Of a DNA stretch of 64,000 bases, positions 12,801-26,400 are shown one piece after another; the first letter of the stretch is position 1, and the number at the start of each line of letters is the position of its first letter. The DNA is from Corticium candelabrum (lineage: Eukaryota; Porifera; Homoscleromorpha; Homosclerophorida; Plakinidae), in contig NC_085092.1 in NCBI RefSeq assembly GCF_963422355.1, forward strand, positions 7,031,466 to 7,095,465. The letters are read 5' to 3'. The notes beneath the pieces were generated by a model, which did no database searches, was not told the origin of the DNA, and saw only the letters and a list, made by a program, of their open reading frames with translations. Position numbers and translations under genes: made by a program.

Positions 12801-13369
12801 AGCATGCGCACCAAGGAACACGCCTACTATAGCGGCTGGCTCGCTTTCTCTACACGTTGTGTGAACAAGAGCTGGCTTGCTTTACTAGCTCGGACTGGCT
12901 TGGCTCGGCTCGGCCCAGTTTGGAACTGTGCTCGTGTGAATGGGGTATTAAACTGTGATGTGTAATTAAGCAGCTGAATGCAGAGCTGCCACACTTTGGA
13001 AGGACAGGTCGGTTGGTTGTGTACTATGCCACATACACACACACTACATCGTAAACCACACCTATTGTTTGTAAAGAGTTTGTTGTAAGTGCACAAGATT
13101 GCAGTTAACTCAATGAAAATGACATGATGATTATGGTAGTAGTGGTTGTGGTGATGAAGATGATGACAGATGATGTAGTTTATGGTGTTAGATCTACACA
13201 TATTATAGTTCTAGCATCCACTTATAACTGAACACAAAAAATTTTCTTAGCAACACAGTTTAGTAGATGTGCTTTTCTGATTTACGAGAAATCTTGTACT
13301 AGCAAGTTTATGTAGGAACATTCAATGAATTGGTGGGACTGAAGAGTGTCGTATTTTGTTGGATACATA

Positions 13370-13440
<71 letters not shown>

Positions 13441-16400
13441 CGTGCATGCATGCGTGTGTGCATGCGTGCGTGTGCGTGCATGCACGTGCGTGTGCACGCG
13501 TACATGCATTCGTGTGTGTGTGTATTTATTGTGAATATTACTGTAAATTTTATTAATTTTTGTCTATTTATTGTCATTATTATTAATTAATCATTAGCTT
13601 GTTGCTAGAATTAATGTATAATTCTTTGAAAAAACAGGGTTCCTGTTGATGTGATTAAAGATAATTAACTTAATATCATCAATGTCCCACACTATAGATA
13701 TTTTGAATTCAGCACATGCACATGCATGATATCTGCATAACTCTTGCACAAAGTGGGCTTGTCCACGTTATTTCTCAATTCTGATGTAGCGCACTTGCAT
13801 CACTTGAAGATAACTATTGAGGTGGACGCAATTACCACAGTATCGTGCTTTCATTGAGCCATTGCTATCATCTTTCGTTCAGTTAGTTTGCCATAGCTAG
13901 AGATCTCGTAGGTCTCCTGTATCTGCATGGGAAATAACTGTGAAGCGACATTTAGCGACAGGATCCAAAACAAAGCAGGTTTAACGTTTCCTACGAATCT
14001 TTCTTGCTAGATGACATTGGTTGTTCATCATCAGTCTTACATCTAAAACATATTGCTCTCTTGAAGATTGTGTATGACATATGTTGGTCATGTGCAACGG
14101 TATCCCATGGGACCTTCCCTTGGCTTCTTGAAGAACAATGAATTCGTTTGTTTTGTAAAAATTAACAGACCTGTACAACTATTACCCAAACTTTACTCTG
14201 TACTTCTCAGTTCCACAACAGTTTGACCTTATTAACTTTATTGCTATGGATACCACATCTCAGCCTTTCTGTCATAATGCGCGGGGATTGTTATGTCACC
14301 TATTGTTGGTGTCTCAAGGGACTGCTGATTGGCTCAACAAATTCCCAAGAGTGATTCAAGGTGACAAGCTAGTGTTATGTCAGCTATTTTATGTGTCTCA
14401 AAACGACTACTGATTGGCTCCTAACGTGACACACCCTTACAAACATACAGGTGTACAAACATAGATAGCAACTTGACAGACAGGCTGGAAGTCAATTTAG
14501 CTTGTTTAGAGTAAGCTTATGGTGATATCCTTTTTTTACTCTTGTAGCTACCTAGAGTCTACTGTAAGAGTATTTGCATTGTATGTGCACTTGTGTTTGT
14601 TTGTTTGTTTGTTTGTTTGTTTGTTGATGCTGAACAGGAGGGTGGGATGAAGTTCTATGGCAAATGTGCTTACTGTATTGAAAAAGTTTGACAAAAACTG
14701 GTTTAGTGATGACTTGATTTTACTAGATTTACTTTAGATGAATATTAAATTACACATAGAAAATGTTGTATGTGGCTACCAATTTGAGTGTTTGCCTGTC
14801 TAACAGTTAAAGGATTAGAGTATTGAGGTTACATTGTGGAATTGTGTTTGGTTAAGGACAGAGGTGAGTTGTATGTGAGGTTGATGTGCTATTTTTATAG
14901 TCAGTTGGTGTTGATACTTGTAGATGCATGTATTCATAATGTACTCACTGATAATAACATGTGATGTCTCTTATCAATGTTAGGATGGATGGACAGCTCT
15001 GCATTCTGCTTGTGATTGGGGTCATTTGTCTGTTGTGGAGAAATTATTGTCAGCAGGTTGTAAGAAAGAAGCAAGGGATAATGTGAGTGTGTTTGCTTGT
15101 GACATTATTTGTGTTTTTTATTTTGTGAATTGTAAGGCTGGTATAATTGTTACTTGGTCTGTTAGTTGATGTAATTGAGTGAAGTGTGCAAGTTTGATTA
15201 GAAAGAACACTAAGGCCAATGCATGTAGGTTACAACAAAACAATGAAGCAACGAGAGAGAATATTGGTGAAAGTGTTGTAACAGTAAGAATTAACTGGAG
15301 AGAATAGAAGAGAGACGAGTGTTAGTGGATGAGTGAGAGAGAAAAAGAAAAATATTTGAAATTTGCAGTAATAATATTGTGAAGCCCAACACACATTAGT
15401 AGTCACAAGTCATTCACATTCATATTTGCATACCAAATGAGTATTTGGTAGAGACACTTATTGTACTAAATTAACTTGTACAGTAAAAGTCATTGTAATA
15501 TTGACTTTACAAGTTTGAGGTGGAGAGGTCCTTATTTACAAGTGTAGTGAACTGGACAACACGTTAAAATAGAGTCATAGATATCAAGTTATGACTCGTT
15601 GGGGGTTCTTTGTAGGAAGGGCTTAGATAACCTAATAAACGTAAATATAAAATTAATGAAGCAAAGCTATAGATGCACTGCTGGCCCTTGAACTTCATAC
15701 TTTCAAACACCTCCTTTTTGGATGCCTGTGTGAGATAGATAGATAATCATAGTACAGTGATGGCAGACAAAACAGTAGGAGTGCGTGCATATAAATGCAA
15801 AACGACAACACAAATTCCTGATGCCTACAGCGGGAACTCGACTGTACAGTGTATCGTCCAAATTTAATGTCTTTGTGAGCTCCAATAAGGGTTAGGGTCA
15901 ACATATAACATCACCTACATCACCAACTTTAACCACGCCTTTTTGGGGTCGGGGCTAAATTTATGCAATAGATGAGGATGCATGTTTGAAGGGGTTAGGA
16001 AAATGCATGAAGTAGTAACTGTTGAGTGTGTTGTTTCACTTATTCCTTGTTTATATGTTGTGTTATGGATAATACATTAGATTATATTACAATGCAACTA
16101 CAGGAGGTTTGTTGTACTGGATAGAATGTTATTGGCAAGATTTACTTTCACTGTTTATATCAGCAAACCATGATGGTCGAGTTGTTGTGCAGCATTAGAC
16201 ACAAGAATGTAATAATAGGTGTTTGTATGCAGTTAATAGGGATGGATGATGTAAGAGGCTTGTATGACACATACGAGTGTTATACCCCATTCACACGAGC
16301 TCTCCTAACCGGGCCAGCGCGGGCTGGCATGGGTCAGTGCTGAATGAAATCGTTCTGTGAATGTGGGCCGAGCCATGCCGAGCCGTGCTGGCCTGGCCCA

Positions 16401-17346
16401 CCACAACTTGCCGTGCCAGCACGGGTTGGCCCGGTTCAGCGCGTCTTCAAATCGTCGTGTGAATGAGGGCCAAGCCTGTCTGATGGCCACGCATGCTCAA
16501 TACATACGAAAATGGCGTGGTCAGAACACGAAACCTTGTACCTGATAACATTGTGGGGTGAGGGCAGCATCCAGGTTCAAATTGAAGGCTATGCTAGAAA
16601 CAGGGAAGTTTACGTCAAATTAGTGGAACAAATGAAGGGAGCAGGATACTTACGAACTAGCTTGGGCGTCCCAGACCCGTGTAGCGCCGATTCATAATCG
16701 TCCTCCCACACGGGTCTTGGAGGCCGAGGCTACTTACGAATGGGTGTACATTGTCTCTACAAACAACATAGCTAGCATGCGCACCAAGGAACACGCCTAC
16801 TATAGCGGCTGGCTCGCTTTCTCTACACGTTGTGTGAACAAGAGCTGGCTTGCTTTACTAGCTCGGGCTGGCTTGGCTCGGCTCGGCCCAGTTTGGAACT
16901 GTGCTCGTGTGAATGGGGTATTAAACTGTGATGTGTAATTAAGCAGCTGAATGCAGAGCTGCCACACTTTGGAAGGACAGGTCGGTTGGCTGTGTACTAT
17001 GCCACATACACACACACTACATCGTAAACCACACCTATTGTTTGTAAAGAGTTTGTTGTAAGTGCACAAGATTGCAGTTAACTCAATGAAAATGACATGA
17101 TGATTATGGTAGTAGTGGTTGTGGTGATGAAGATGATGACAATGATGATGTAGTTTATGGTGTTAGATCTACACATATTATAGTTCTAGCATCCACTTAT
17201 AACTGAACACAAAAATTTTTCTTAGCAACACAGTTTAGTAGATGTGCTTTTCTGATTTACGAGAAATCTTGTACTAGCAAGTTTATGTAGGAACATTCAA
17301 TGAATTGGTGGGACTGAAGAATGTCGTATTTTGTTGGATACATAAT

Positions 17347-17416
<70 letters not shown>

Positions 17417-20400
17417 GCATGCGTGCATGCGTGTGTGCATGCGTGCGTGTGCATGCATGCACGTGCGTGTGCACGCGTACATGCATTCGTGTGTGTGTGT
17501 GTATTTATTGTGAATATTACTGTAAATTTTATTAATTTTTGTCTATTTATTGTCATTATTATTAATTAATCATTAGCTTGTTGCTAGAATTAATGTATAA
17601 TTCTTTGAAAAAACAGGGTTCCTGTTGATGTGATTAAAGATAATTAACTTAATATCATCAATGTCCCACACTATAGATATTTTGAATTCAGCACATGCAC
17701 ATGCATGATATCTGCATAACTCTTGCACAAAGTGGGCTTGTCCACGTTATTTCTCAATTCTGATGTAGCGCACTTGCATCACTTGAAGATAACTATTGAG
17801 GTGGACGCAATTACCACAGTATCGTGCTTTCATTGAGCCATTGCTATCATCTTTCGTTCAGTTAGTTTGCCATAGCTAGAGATCTCGTAGGTCTCCTGTA
17901 TCTGCATGGGAAATAACTGTGAAGCGACATTTAGCGACAGGATCCAAAACAAAGCAGCTTTAACGTTTCCTACGAATCTTTCTTGCTAGATGACATTGGT
18001 TGTTCATCATCAGTCTTACATCTAAAACATATTGCTCTCTTGAAGATTGTGTATGACATATGTTGGTCATGTGCAACGGTATCCCATGGGACCTTACCTT
18101 GGCTTCTTGAAGAACAATGAATTCGTTTGTTTTGTAAAACTTAACAGACCTGTACAACTATTACCCAAACTTTACTCTGTACTTCTCAGTTCCACAACAG
18201 TTTGACCTTATTAACTTTATTGCTATGGATACCACATCTCAGCCTTTCTGTCATAATGCGCGGGGATTGTTATGTCACCTATTGTTGGTGTCTCAAGGGA
18301 CTGCTGATTGGCTCAACAAATTCCCAAGAGTGATTCAAGGTGACAAGCTAGTGTTATGTCAGCTATTTTATGTGTCTCAAAACGACTACTGATTGGCTCC
18401 TAACGTGACACACCCTTACAAACATACAGGTGTACAAACATAGATAGCAACTTGACAGACAGGCTGGAAGTCAATTTAGCTTGTTTAGAGTAAGCTTATG
18501 GTGATATCCTTTTTTTACTCTTGTAGCTACCTAGAGTCTACTGTAAGAGTATTTGCATTGTATGTGCACTTGTGTTTGTTTGTTTGTTTGTTTTTTTGTT
18601 TGTTGATGCTGAACAGGAGGGTGGGATGAAGTTCTATGGCAAATGTGCTTACTGTATTGAAAAAGTTTGACAAAAACTGGTTTAGTGATGACTTGATTTT
18701 ACTAGATTTACTTTAGATGAATATTAAATTACACATAGAAAATGTTGTATGTGGCTACCAATTTGAGTGTTTGCTTGTGTAACAGTTAAAGGATTAGAGT
18801 ATTGAGGTTACATTGTGGAATTGTGTTTGGTTAAGGACAGAGGTGAGTTGTATGTGAGGTTGATGTGCTATTTTTATAGTCAGTTGGTGTTAATACTTGT
18901 AGATGCATGTATTCATAATGTACTCACTGATAATAACATGTGATGTCTCTTATCAATGGTAGGATGGATGGACAGCTCTACATTATGCTTGTGATGGTGG
19001 TCATTTGTCTATTGTTGAGAAATTATTGTCAGCAGGATGTAAGAAAGATGTCAAGGACAATGTGAGTGTATTTGTATGCAATAGTATTTGTGTGTATTTT
19101 GCGAATTGAGAAATGATGTGAATGAGTGTCACAACTCTTTACCTAAAAGTCTAGCATGCAGTCATTACTCTTAATTTGCTGTCAGTCATCTAATTTCCAC
19201 ATGAGTTCCTTCCAAGCCGAGTCGAGCCATCCCCTTGTTCACACAGCGTTCAGAAAAAGCAAGCCATGCAGCTCACTTAGTGGGTGTGTCTGTTGCTAAG
19301 CTATGGACGATCACATGTGTGTTTGAAATACTTGCGCTACCTTTCCTTGATTATGGATCGGCTACAATCTGCCTGCAATTTTCTCGATAGCATTACAACA
19401 GTTAAAGGGGAAAGGGTCTGGTTATGTGAGACTACAGTTCAGCTTGGTTACTGTTCACATGGTGAAGGGGAGCCAAGGTGAGCCAAACTGTTCTGGCATT
19501 GCTGTTTGAGTTGGGCCATTCCAACACGACTTAGATCGTCTCATGTTCACACAACCTTTCAGAGCTAGCCAACCCATGCTGACTTGTATTTGCCCAGTTA
19601 CAAGTGCTTGTGTGAATGTGCTGTAAGGACTAGTGTGTTTATGTGATGAATTTATTGTGCATGCTGATTCAAGTAGACTTTCTTTAAGGAATATCTGTGT
19701 ACTTTAATGCACATGTCAATATCATCAGTAACCCTAACTGAAACCACCCTCAAACACTAATAACTAGTAAATGCTCGGTTAGCATTGTGTCTTGCGAGCG
19801 ATGGTGTTCTGTCTTTACCTATTGAGTGATAATTTGTGTAACAATGGTTGCCTTACGTAGCAATAGTTTCTGTCAAACAAATGCGGGAACTAAAGAAACA
19901 GACTTTCAGTTGCCCTTCTATAGTATTTGGCGTTCAATTATCTGAATTGGGCTTTCAATTATCCGATTCAGGCGTTCAATTATCTGTTGCTTACGGCTGT
20001 TGTGCAATATCATGGAAAACTGAATAACTTACATAGTCTGCGGTTGGGCAGCCGCTCAAATATCATCATTCATCAGCTGTCTAAGCGCAATAATTTGTAA
20101 TTAATCTTGACTTTAGCGTGAAGTTTTAGTTTGTGTTGTACAATAATTTTCTTTGCACAAATCTTGGTGTCCCACGTCTCCGCGGAGGTCTAACTAAGCT
20201 GTTGAGAGCTAACTAAATCTACATATCTACAAAGCCTACAACAACGCCTTGCTCTGTCAATCATGGTGCAATCTGCATACTTTGTAAACAGCGCCTCTTT
20301 CGTGATACCATACAACAGTCCATCATGCCTCATAGTGGGTTTTTAGCTAATCTAGAGCTCGAATTTCACTACTTCGCCTTCCCACCTTTCTTGAATCAAT

Positions 20401-23400
20401 TATTTATTGTTCAGCTGAAACGTGAGTGAGCATCATAGAAAGACGTCATGAAAGAAATGTGTGACTAAAATAATTATTTCTATATTTGCTACTTCTAATT
20501 AGGACAGAACATTGGATAATTGAATGCCCGAATCGGATAACTGAAGCCCAATTCGGATAATTGATTGCCGGAATTGGATAATTGAACGCCGAGTTCGGAT
20601 AATTGAACGCAAAATACTATAGTTGTCTTCAATTCTTCGTTCACGCTTCAGTCGTCTCACTCGTTTACTGAGATAGTCGCGTAACAATGATCGCATAGTC
20701 ACGTGATAATGGTTGCGTAGCAATAATTTCTATCAAAGTAACGCGCGGAAACTCAAAAAATAGACTTTTCTCTTCTTTTAGCTTTTCTTTTCCATTCCGT
20801 TTGTCACGTATCAGTCTCATTTGCTCGTTAGTCGCGTAAGGGAGCAAAATCAAGAGTCGTTTTACTCTTCTCGCCAAGAAATTACAATTAAGTCGACCCC
20901 TCGAAAAGGGTTCCTTGCTTTAATTTTAGCGCATATGTTACGGAGTCAAAATTGCATTCATCTCGCATCGTCATTTTGTCGATTTGTCTTTCTTTTTTGC
21001 CGTAAATCCATATGACAAGTGCTGACGTACGCATATAAATATATGAATATATAAATATATAAATATAATATATCTCGAGCTCAATTGACATGACAAGAGA
21101 GAGGCTCGCTTCGCTCGCCAGTTATTAGATGCATGAGCAAACACTTTAATTTGGGTGTCGTGTTGTCAAGAAAGGTTAAGTGATGACAAACTTGCAATGA
21201 CAATGTGACAGAATTTGACATGCACGTGTGTTGTGAGCAGCTTACTTACTATAATCTCTTGTTGTTTACTGTTTTTTGTATCTCATTTCATCTGCTTGTT
21301 TTAGGATGGATCAACACCTTTACATCTTTCCTGCTTATCGTATTCCACTCATGATTCTCATCTGTCAATTGTCAAGTTGTTGATATCATCAGGAGCTGAT
21401 GTGTCAACAGTGAACAATGTAAGTGTACATTTGTTGTGTTTGTTTGCAGTATATCTTGCTAATGTGGAGTATGTAGCTCACATTTGGTGAAGCTTAATCT
21501 ATAAATGGTGACAGCAGTGATTGTGAACTCTGCCTAATAATTAAAGATATTCTGAAATGTTGCAAGAAGAACAAACAGATAAATAAAGACAGACCCGTTC
21601 CATCTGGGCCACACCGTTTGCATTTATCCATCTGGGTGTTCTGTCTGCGCAGTTTGAGCTCTACACCATTTTTTGGCAATTCGTGAAGGCACTCTTGGTG
21701 ATCCATTGTTTCGACGTGCTGATGGTGCATACTTAATTAATTAACTCACAGATCGTTTACCGCTCGTCTGTGTTTACTGTTACATGCAGCGGCATGGAGG
21801 AGACACTCTACACGGGTCATAGCTTCCGCATCGGTGCAGCAACAACTGCTGCAGCTGTGGGTATGCCCCTTGGTTGATCCAGACATTGGGTCACTGGTGT
21901 AGCGACTGCTACCGATGCTACGTCCGCACCTCAGCGGATACACTCAGGGGAGTCTCTTTGCAACCGGCAGCCATGTCTCCCCATGGGACTCTGGCTTGGT
22001 GTCTGCTTGCTTTGAGTTGCATTTGGGTCTGGCAGGCTGAACTCTGGAGGGAATGTGGGGGTACGGTTACGTAAGCGAGTTCAGCCTTACAGTCTGGGTG
22101 GGCTCTGAATTTGAAGCCTGGTGCCTTAGGCGGTTCAAGAAACCCTGTGCTTCGGGTGGTTTAGAACTAGCGCTTCGGTTTGGATGTGTTTTGTGTTCGA
22201 CGATCAGGACGGTTTTGTCTGTGATGTTATTGATCTGGCGCTCCGGATGATCATATGGTTCAATGTAGTTCGGCGCTCCGAACAGTGTTCAGTATTCGAG
22301 TTTGACAGTACCGTATCCCTTACTGTGAACCCTTTCCAATGCGACCCAAATCACATTGCAACACTCTAAAGCATGGTGTTCTTGTGGGCATGGTGTTAAG
22401 CATGATAAAAGATGACAGATGTGAGCAGTCATTAACTGGAGACACGCATGCTTTAGGGTTACAGTAACATCTCTGTGGACGGATGGACGGAGCAAGGGAC
22501 GGATGGACAATTGGAATGCAGCACATATGCTCATTGTCATTGCTGGTGTTAATTAGTTAGTTATAAGAAACATTATTAGATAAGGACATTGAAGGACATT
22601 GTTTGTATTGTAGTAGAGTGGTATTGTAAATTATAATGGTGAAGTGATGATGTTGTTAGTTGGTGGTGTGACTGCATGGAGGTGGAACTGCATTTAGTGA
22701 AATCATACATTGATAATGACTTTGTTTGAAGTCATGATTATGAATAATTGTCATTGGTCAGTCCCATGACAACATATGACATGGCTACGTGTTGATTGTG
22801 GATGATGACTGAATCAGCAGTGAACATCAGTTTGCTTAGTTAATGTATGAGCAGTACTAGAATGAGTTGCTGTACAACTGTGTGGCACAACAGCTAAAGA
22901 GATGTTTAGTCAACTGCATGACATTTGTCTTATTCATATTGTCTTTCTAACATTCACTTTTATCACACACTTGCTATGCTGATTGTGCATTGTGAATGTG
23001 CTGGATAATAAGCTGTTTAACTATTTATTGATTATATGTACTTTGTTCTGTGTGATATTGTTATGTTTATTGCACTAATAATACTGTCTATTATTGGACA
23101 GAAAGGACAAACACCATTACAGGCTGCAGAACAACTGTTATATAATGACTGGCGTGATTTTCACGGAAAAACTCGTCCTCGAATTATTTCTTACTTGAAA
23201 GAATTGAATGAGAATGTATGAGCTGATTGTCACACAGTATAGGTTGTGTGTATTGATTAGTGGTTGTGTGTGATGTTAGAGTTCTGTTGCAGCTGGAAAT
23301 TCAGCATCAAACATCACAGATAGTACAACTGCAGTTGCTGACAACGATCATCCAAGTAAGTGAGACAATAGAAACATTTGATGACGTCGTACAATAGACA

Positions 23401-26400
23401 TTAACATCACTCGTAATACACTACTGTGTTGTAAGCAACATGCCCGCTAGTTGCGATACCGCGTAGACACAAGACAGTGTGGGCTTCAATGGGGCAACGT
23501 GGCAGGCTGTGAGGGATTTGTGAACAATGAGTTAACCAGAGTTGTCATGTCTTACGCTGAGCTCCAACAAGTGGTGTGAACCCAAGAAGTCACTCAGGGT
23601 GACGTTGGAGGATCAACGGTCGTTAGAACCACCATGTAGTCAAGCCCAAGAGGTCAGTCAAGCTGACGTTGGAGACTGTCACACCCCACTTGAGCCCAAG
23701 AGGTCAGTGGAGTTGACGTTGGAGGCTCAACACACCATCACAGAACCTATTTCGTTTAATGACGTACATGAGACAACTGGCTTGCGTCGAAGTTGTTAGT
23801 CGCATTGACGTTGCAACCCGAGTGGAGATACACTCGTACGTAATGTTGGGCCAAGACTGACCTGAACAAGGCCCCTCCCCCAAATGGCACTCTACTCCAA
23901 AGAGAGCCAGAAGACTGCGTGTGTACCAGGGCGCTGGGATACAACCTGAGACCATCAAATTGAACAGATATGACCCGTCTGCATGTGCAAATTGCGGTAG
24001 ATCTGATGCCCTAGGACAGGCCATGTAATTTTTAGAACCTTTACCGCACAGACTGAATGGTGTGTTCGTCTAATAAATGAGTCGACGTCCAAGCAGAACG
24101 GGTCCGTTTTAGAAGCCTTGATGTGCAGCTGATACTCCTTGTCGTCGGTTGTGAGATCAGGGTGTAATAGCTTTCGGTCTTTGTCGCAACTGCTGGGGCT
24201 CGGAGCCGTAAATTCTGAGGACCGAATAAAGCCGAAGATGGCCCAGTACATCTGACGGTCGTCGTTTGATAGGTCAAGACGTTCTCGCAGCATCGATTTC
24301 ATTTGAATCATGATCTTGATAGTGATCGGAAGGCAAGGAGTGGGAGGTATATGTCTAATAACGACAGTATAGTTAATGTTTGCCGCCGTAAAAAACAAGC
24401 AATGGACGAGTGCCATGAGATTGGGGCAGCGGGATGAGCCGTGTTGCCATAAGTCGACTACGCTCTGATTGTCACAGTGGAATAAAACTTGCTTGCCGGA
24501 CCAATGCTTGCCCCGCGTCAAACAGGCTACGACGATGGCAAACAATTCTTGTCATGCTATTGACTTCCTCGATTCCAGCGTCTAGTGCAACTGCCAGTCA
24601 CCGTGGAACCGGGCACATCTATGTAGAGCTCCATGTCTGCGGCGGCAGAGAGATGGACATCCGGCATCATTGCCACCCCATTCCAGGACGGGAGAAAGCA
24701 ATACCACCAATGGAAATCCTTCCTAGTTTTTCTATTAACGTAGACATGGTGTGATGACTCAATCGGACAGAGCTTGTCAGGTCAATGAGTCGGTGTAGAA
24801 ACTTTGGACTGTCGGAATGACCTTGCATACAAAACTAAACTTACCGATTATGGATTGTAAGTCGCACTTGGTCGCCTTACGGTGTGACAGCCATTGGTTA
24901 ATTTTATCCATCAGATTCCTCAGTTTTTCAGGAGGTAATTTAGCAACCAGCGCCTCGGAGTCAAGTTCAATGCCTAGGAAAGTTATGGTTGTAGTCGGGC
25001 CTGTTTCTTTGTTCCGCTTCATCAGTACAGTACGCCCAGCTGATGGGCTTTCTTCTTCACCCGTGTCATGGATGCACGGCAAGTGGAGTTGTGAGGTTCG
25101 TCAAAGAAGAAACCGTCGAGGTAGTGTAGAACACGATTAATGTGGCACTCGTTGAGGAGCGTAGACCAAAGGGCAAGCACTTGTTGACGTAGTATTGGCT
25201 GTCCCAAAAGGTCCCAATCCTCTTGGCGGACTGAGCACAAATGAAAGGCATGTTTCAAGTCCATCTTTGCCATGCAGCAACCCTGACCGGTGTGTTTCAC
25301 GAAGGCAGTGGCATCATCAATTTTCTTGTACTGCAAGTGGTACTTCTCTGAGTCAACGCCGTTGCTAATACTAAGTCTGCCAGGACAGGTGCATAATCAG
25401 TCTCCAGCTACCGTTTTTCTTTGGAACGACACCTATGCCAGAGCAGTGGAGAGTTGGCAGAGGGACTTTGTTGTAAGCGCCAGCCATGTCACTACGTTCG
25501 CTTTCTAAATCCAAGGGCTCGAAAAAATTGGTCCAACTAGTCGTGGACATTTGAAGAGTTTCCAAAAATTTTATGTCGTCAAAAATTTTAGTCTAGGACG
25601 TCATGTTGATATCAATCATGGTGTTTAGTGGTGTACCACCATTTTGGAGCGCGTGCGAGGAGAGGACTGGGTACGAGTCTAGTAAAACATACAGCGCAGT
25701 ATTCTGTACTTCACAATGGCATGCAACCAAGCGTATCCACACATTATCGCTGAGCCAATGGATACGACGTGTTACACTAGACAGAGCTAAGACATCTTTG
25801 CAATAGTGATAGCTAATTGAATTAGTGATTAAACGCATACCACCTCTCTTTGTCAAAAAAGGTGGGGTTTCAATCAGACTTCCACATATCACATTGCAGA
25901 AGTTGTCCATTTTCTTGCTACTAAAATCATATCTACCCTATTTTGATCTACAGGATTTACCATTGCCTCTGCTTCCTCACATGCTCCCTGGTCATGAACT
26001 TCATGCCTGTACTCTGTCGGAATCCTGAGATGGTTCTCGCACTCCCCATTTCATTATCCGGTATATGACCAGTTTGTCAACGTATGCTGTTGGCGTAATA
26101 ATTTACTACGCGTACATGTCATTGTACGACAAATGTCCCAATGCAAGCGTCAACCGTGAAGCTGCACATGTTTCAGTACAGTACAGCTATCCGCCTGCAT
26201 AATGAGAAAGCCATTACATACTAGCCTTCGTCTGCTATAGTCGTTGTAAAATTTAACATCAAATGATGACTTGACGACCTATTTTTTAAGCCCTGCCTTG
26301 CTGAACAATAACCTTGTGCTCGAGTGTGGACTTTAGGTTGGAAGATAAACGAAAGTAACGTGCACCAGTGTAGCCAAGATTGATACTATGATGTAGTGAC

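Larger units (their letters stand above)
11112..15082 (+). repeat. 3.97-kb tandem duplication unit 1, ending in an ankyrin exon
   Basis: Intron plus the exon at 14984-15082. It repeats almost base for base as 15083-19061, including the internal Harbinger-type element (12310-12947) and the (TG)n/(GCAT) tract (13372-13530). Exon-to-exon spacing is 3971 and 3979 bp. Each unit adds one 33-residue ankyrin repeat without changing frame. Confidence 0.9.
15083..19061 (+). repeat. 3.98-kb tandem duplication unit 2, ending in an ankyrin exon
   Basis: Second copy of the unit at 11112-15082, with exon 18963-19061. Differences are scattered single bases and microsatellite length. A third, more diverged partial copy is at about 58888-60309. 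Confidence 0.9.
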
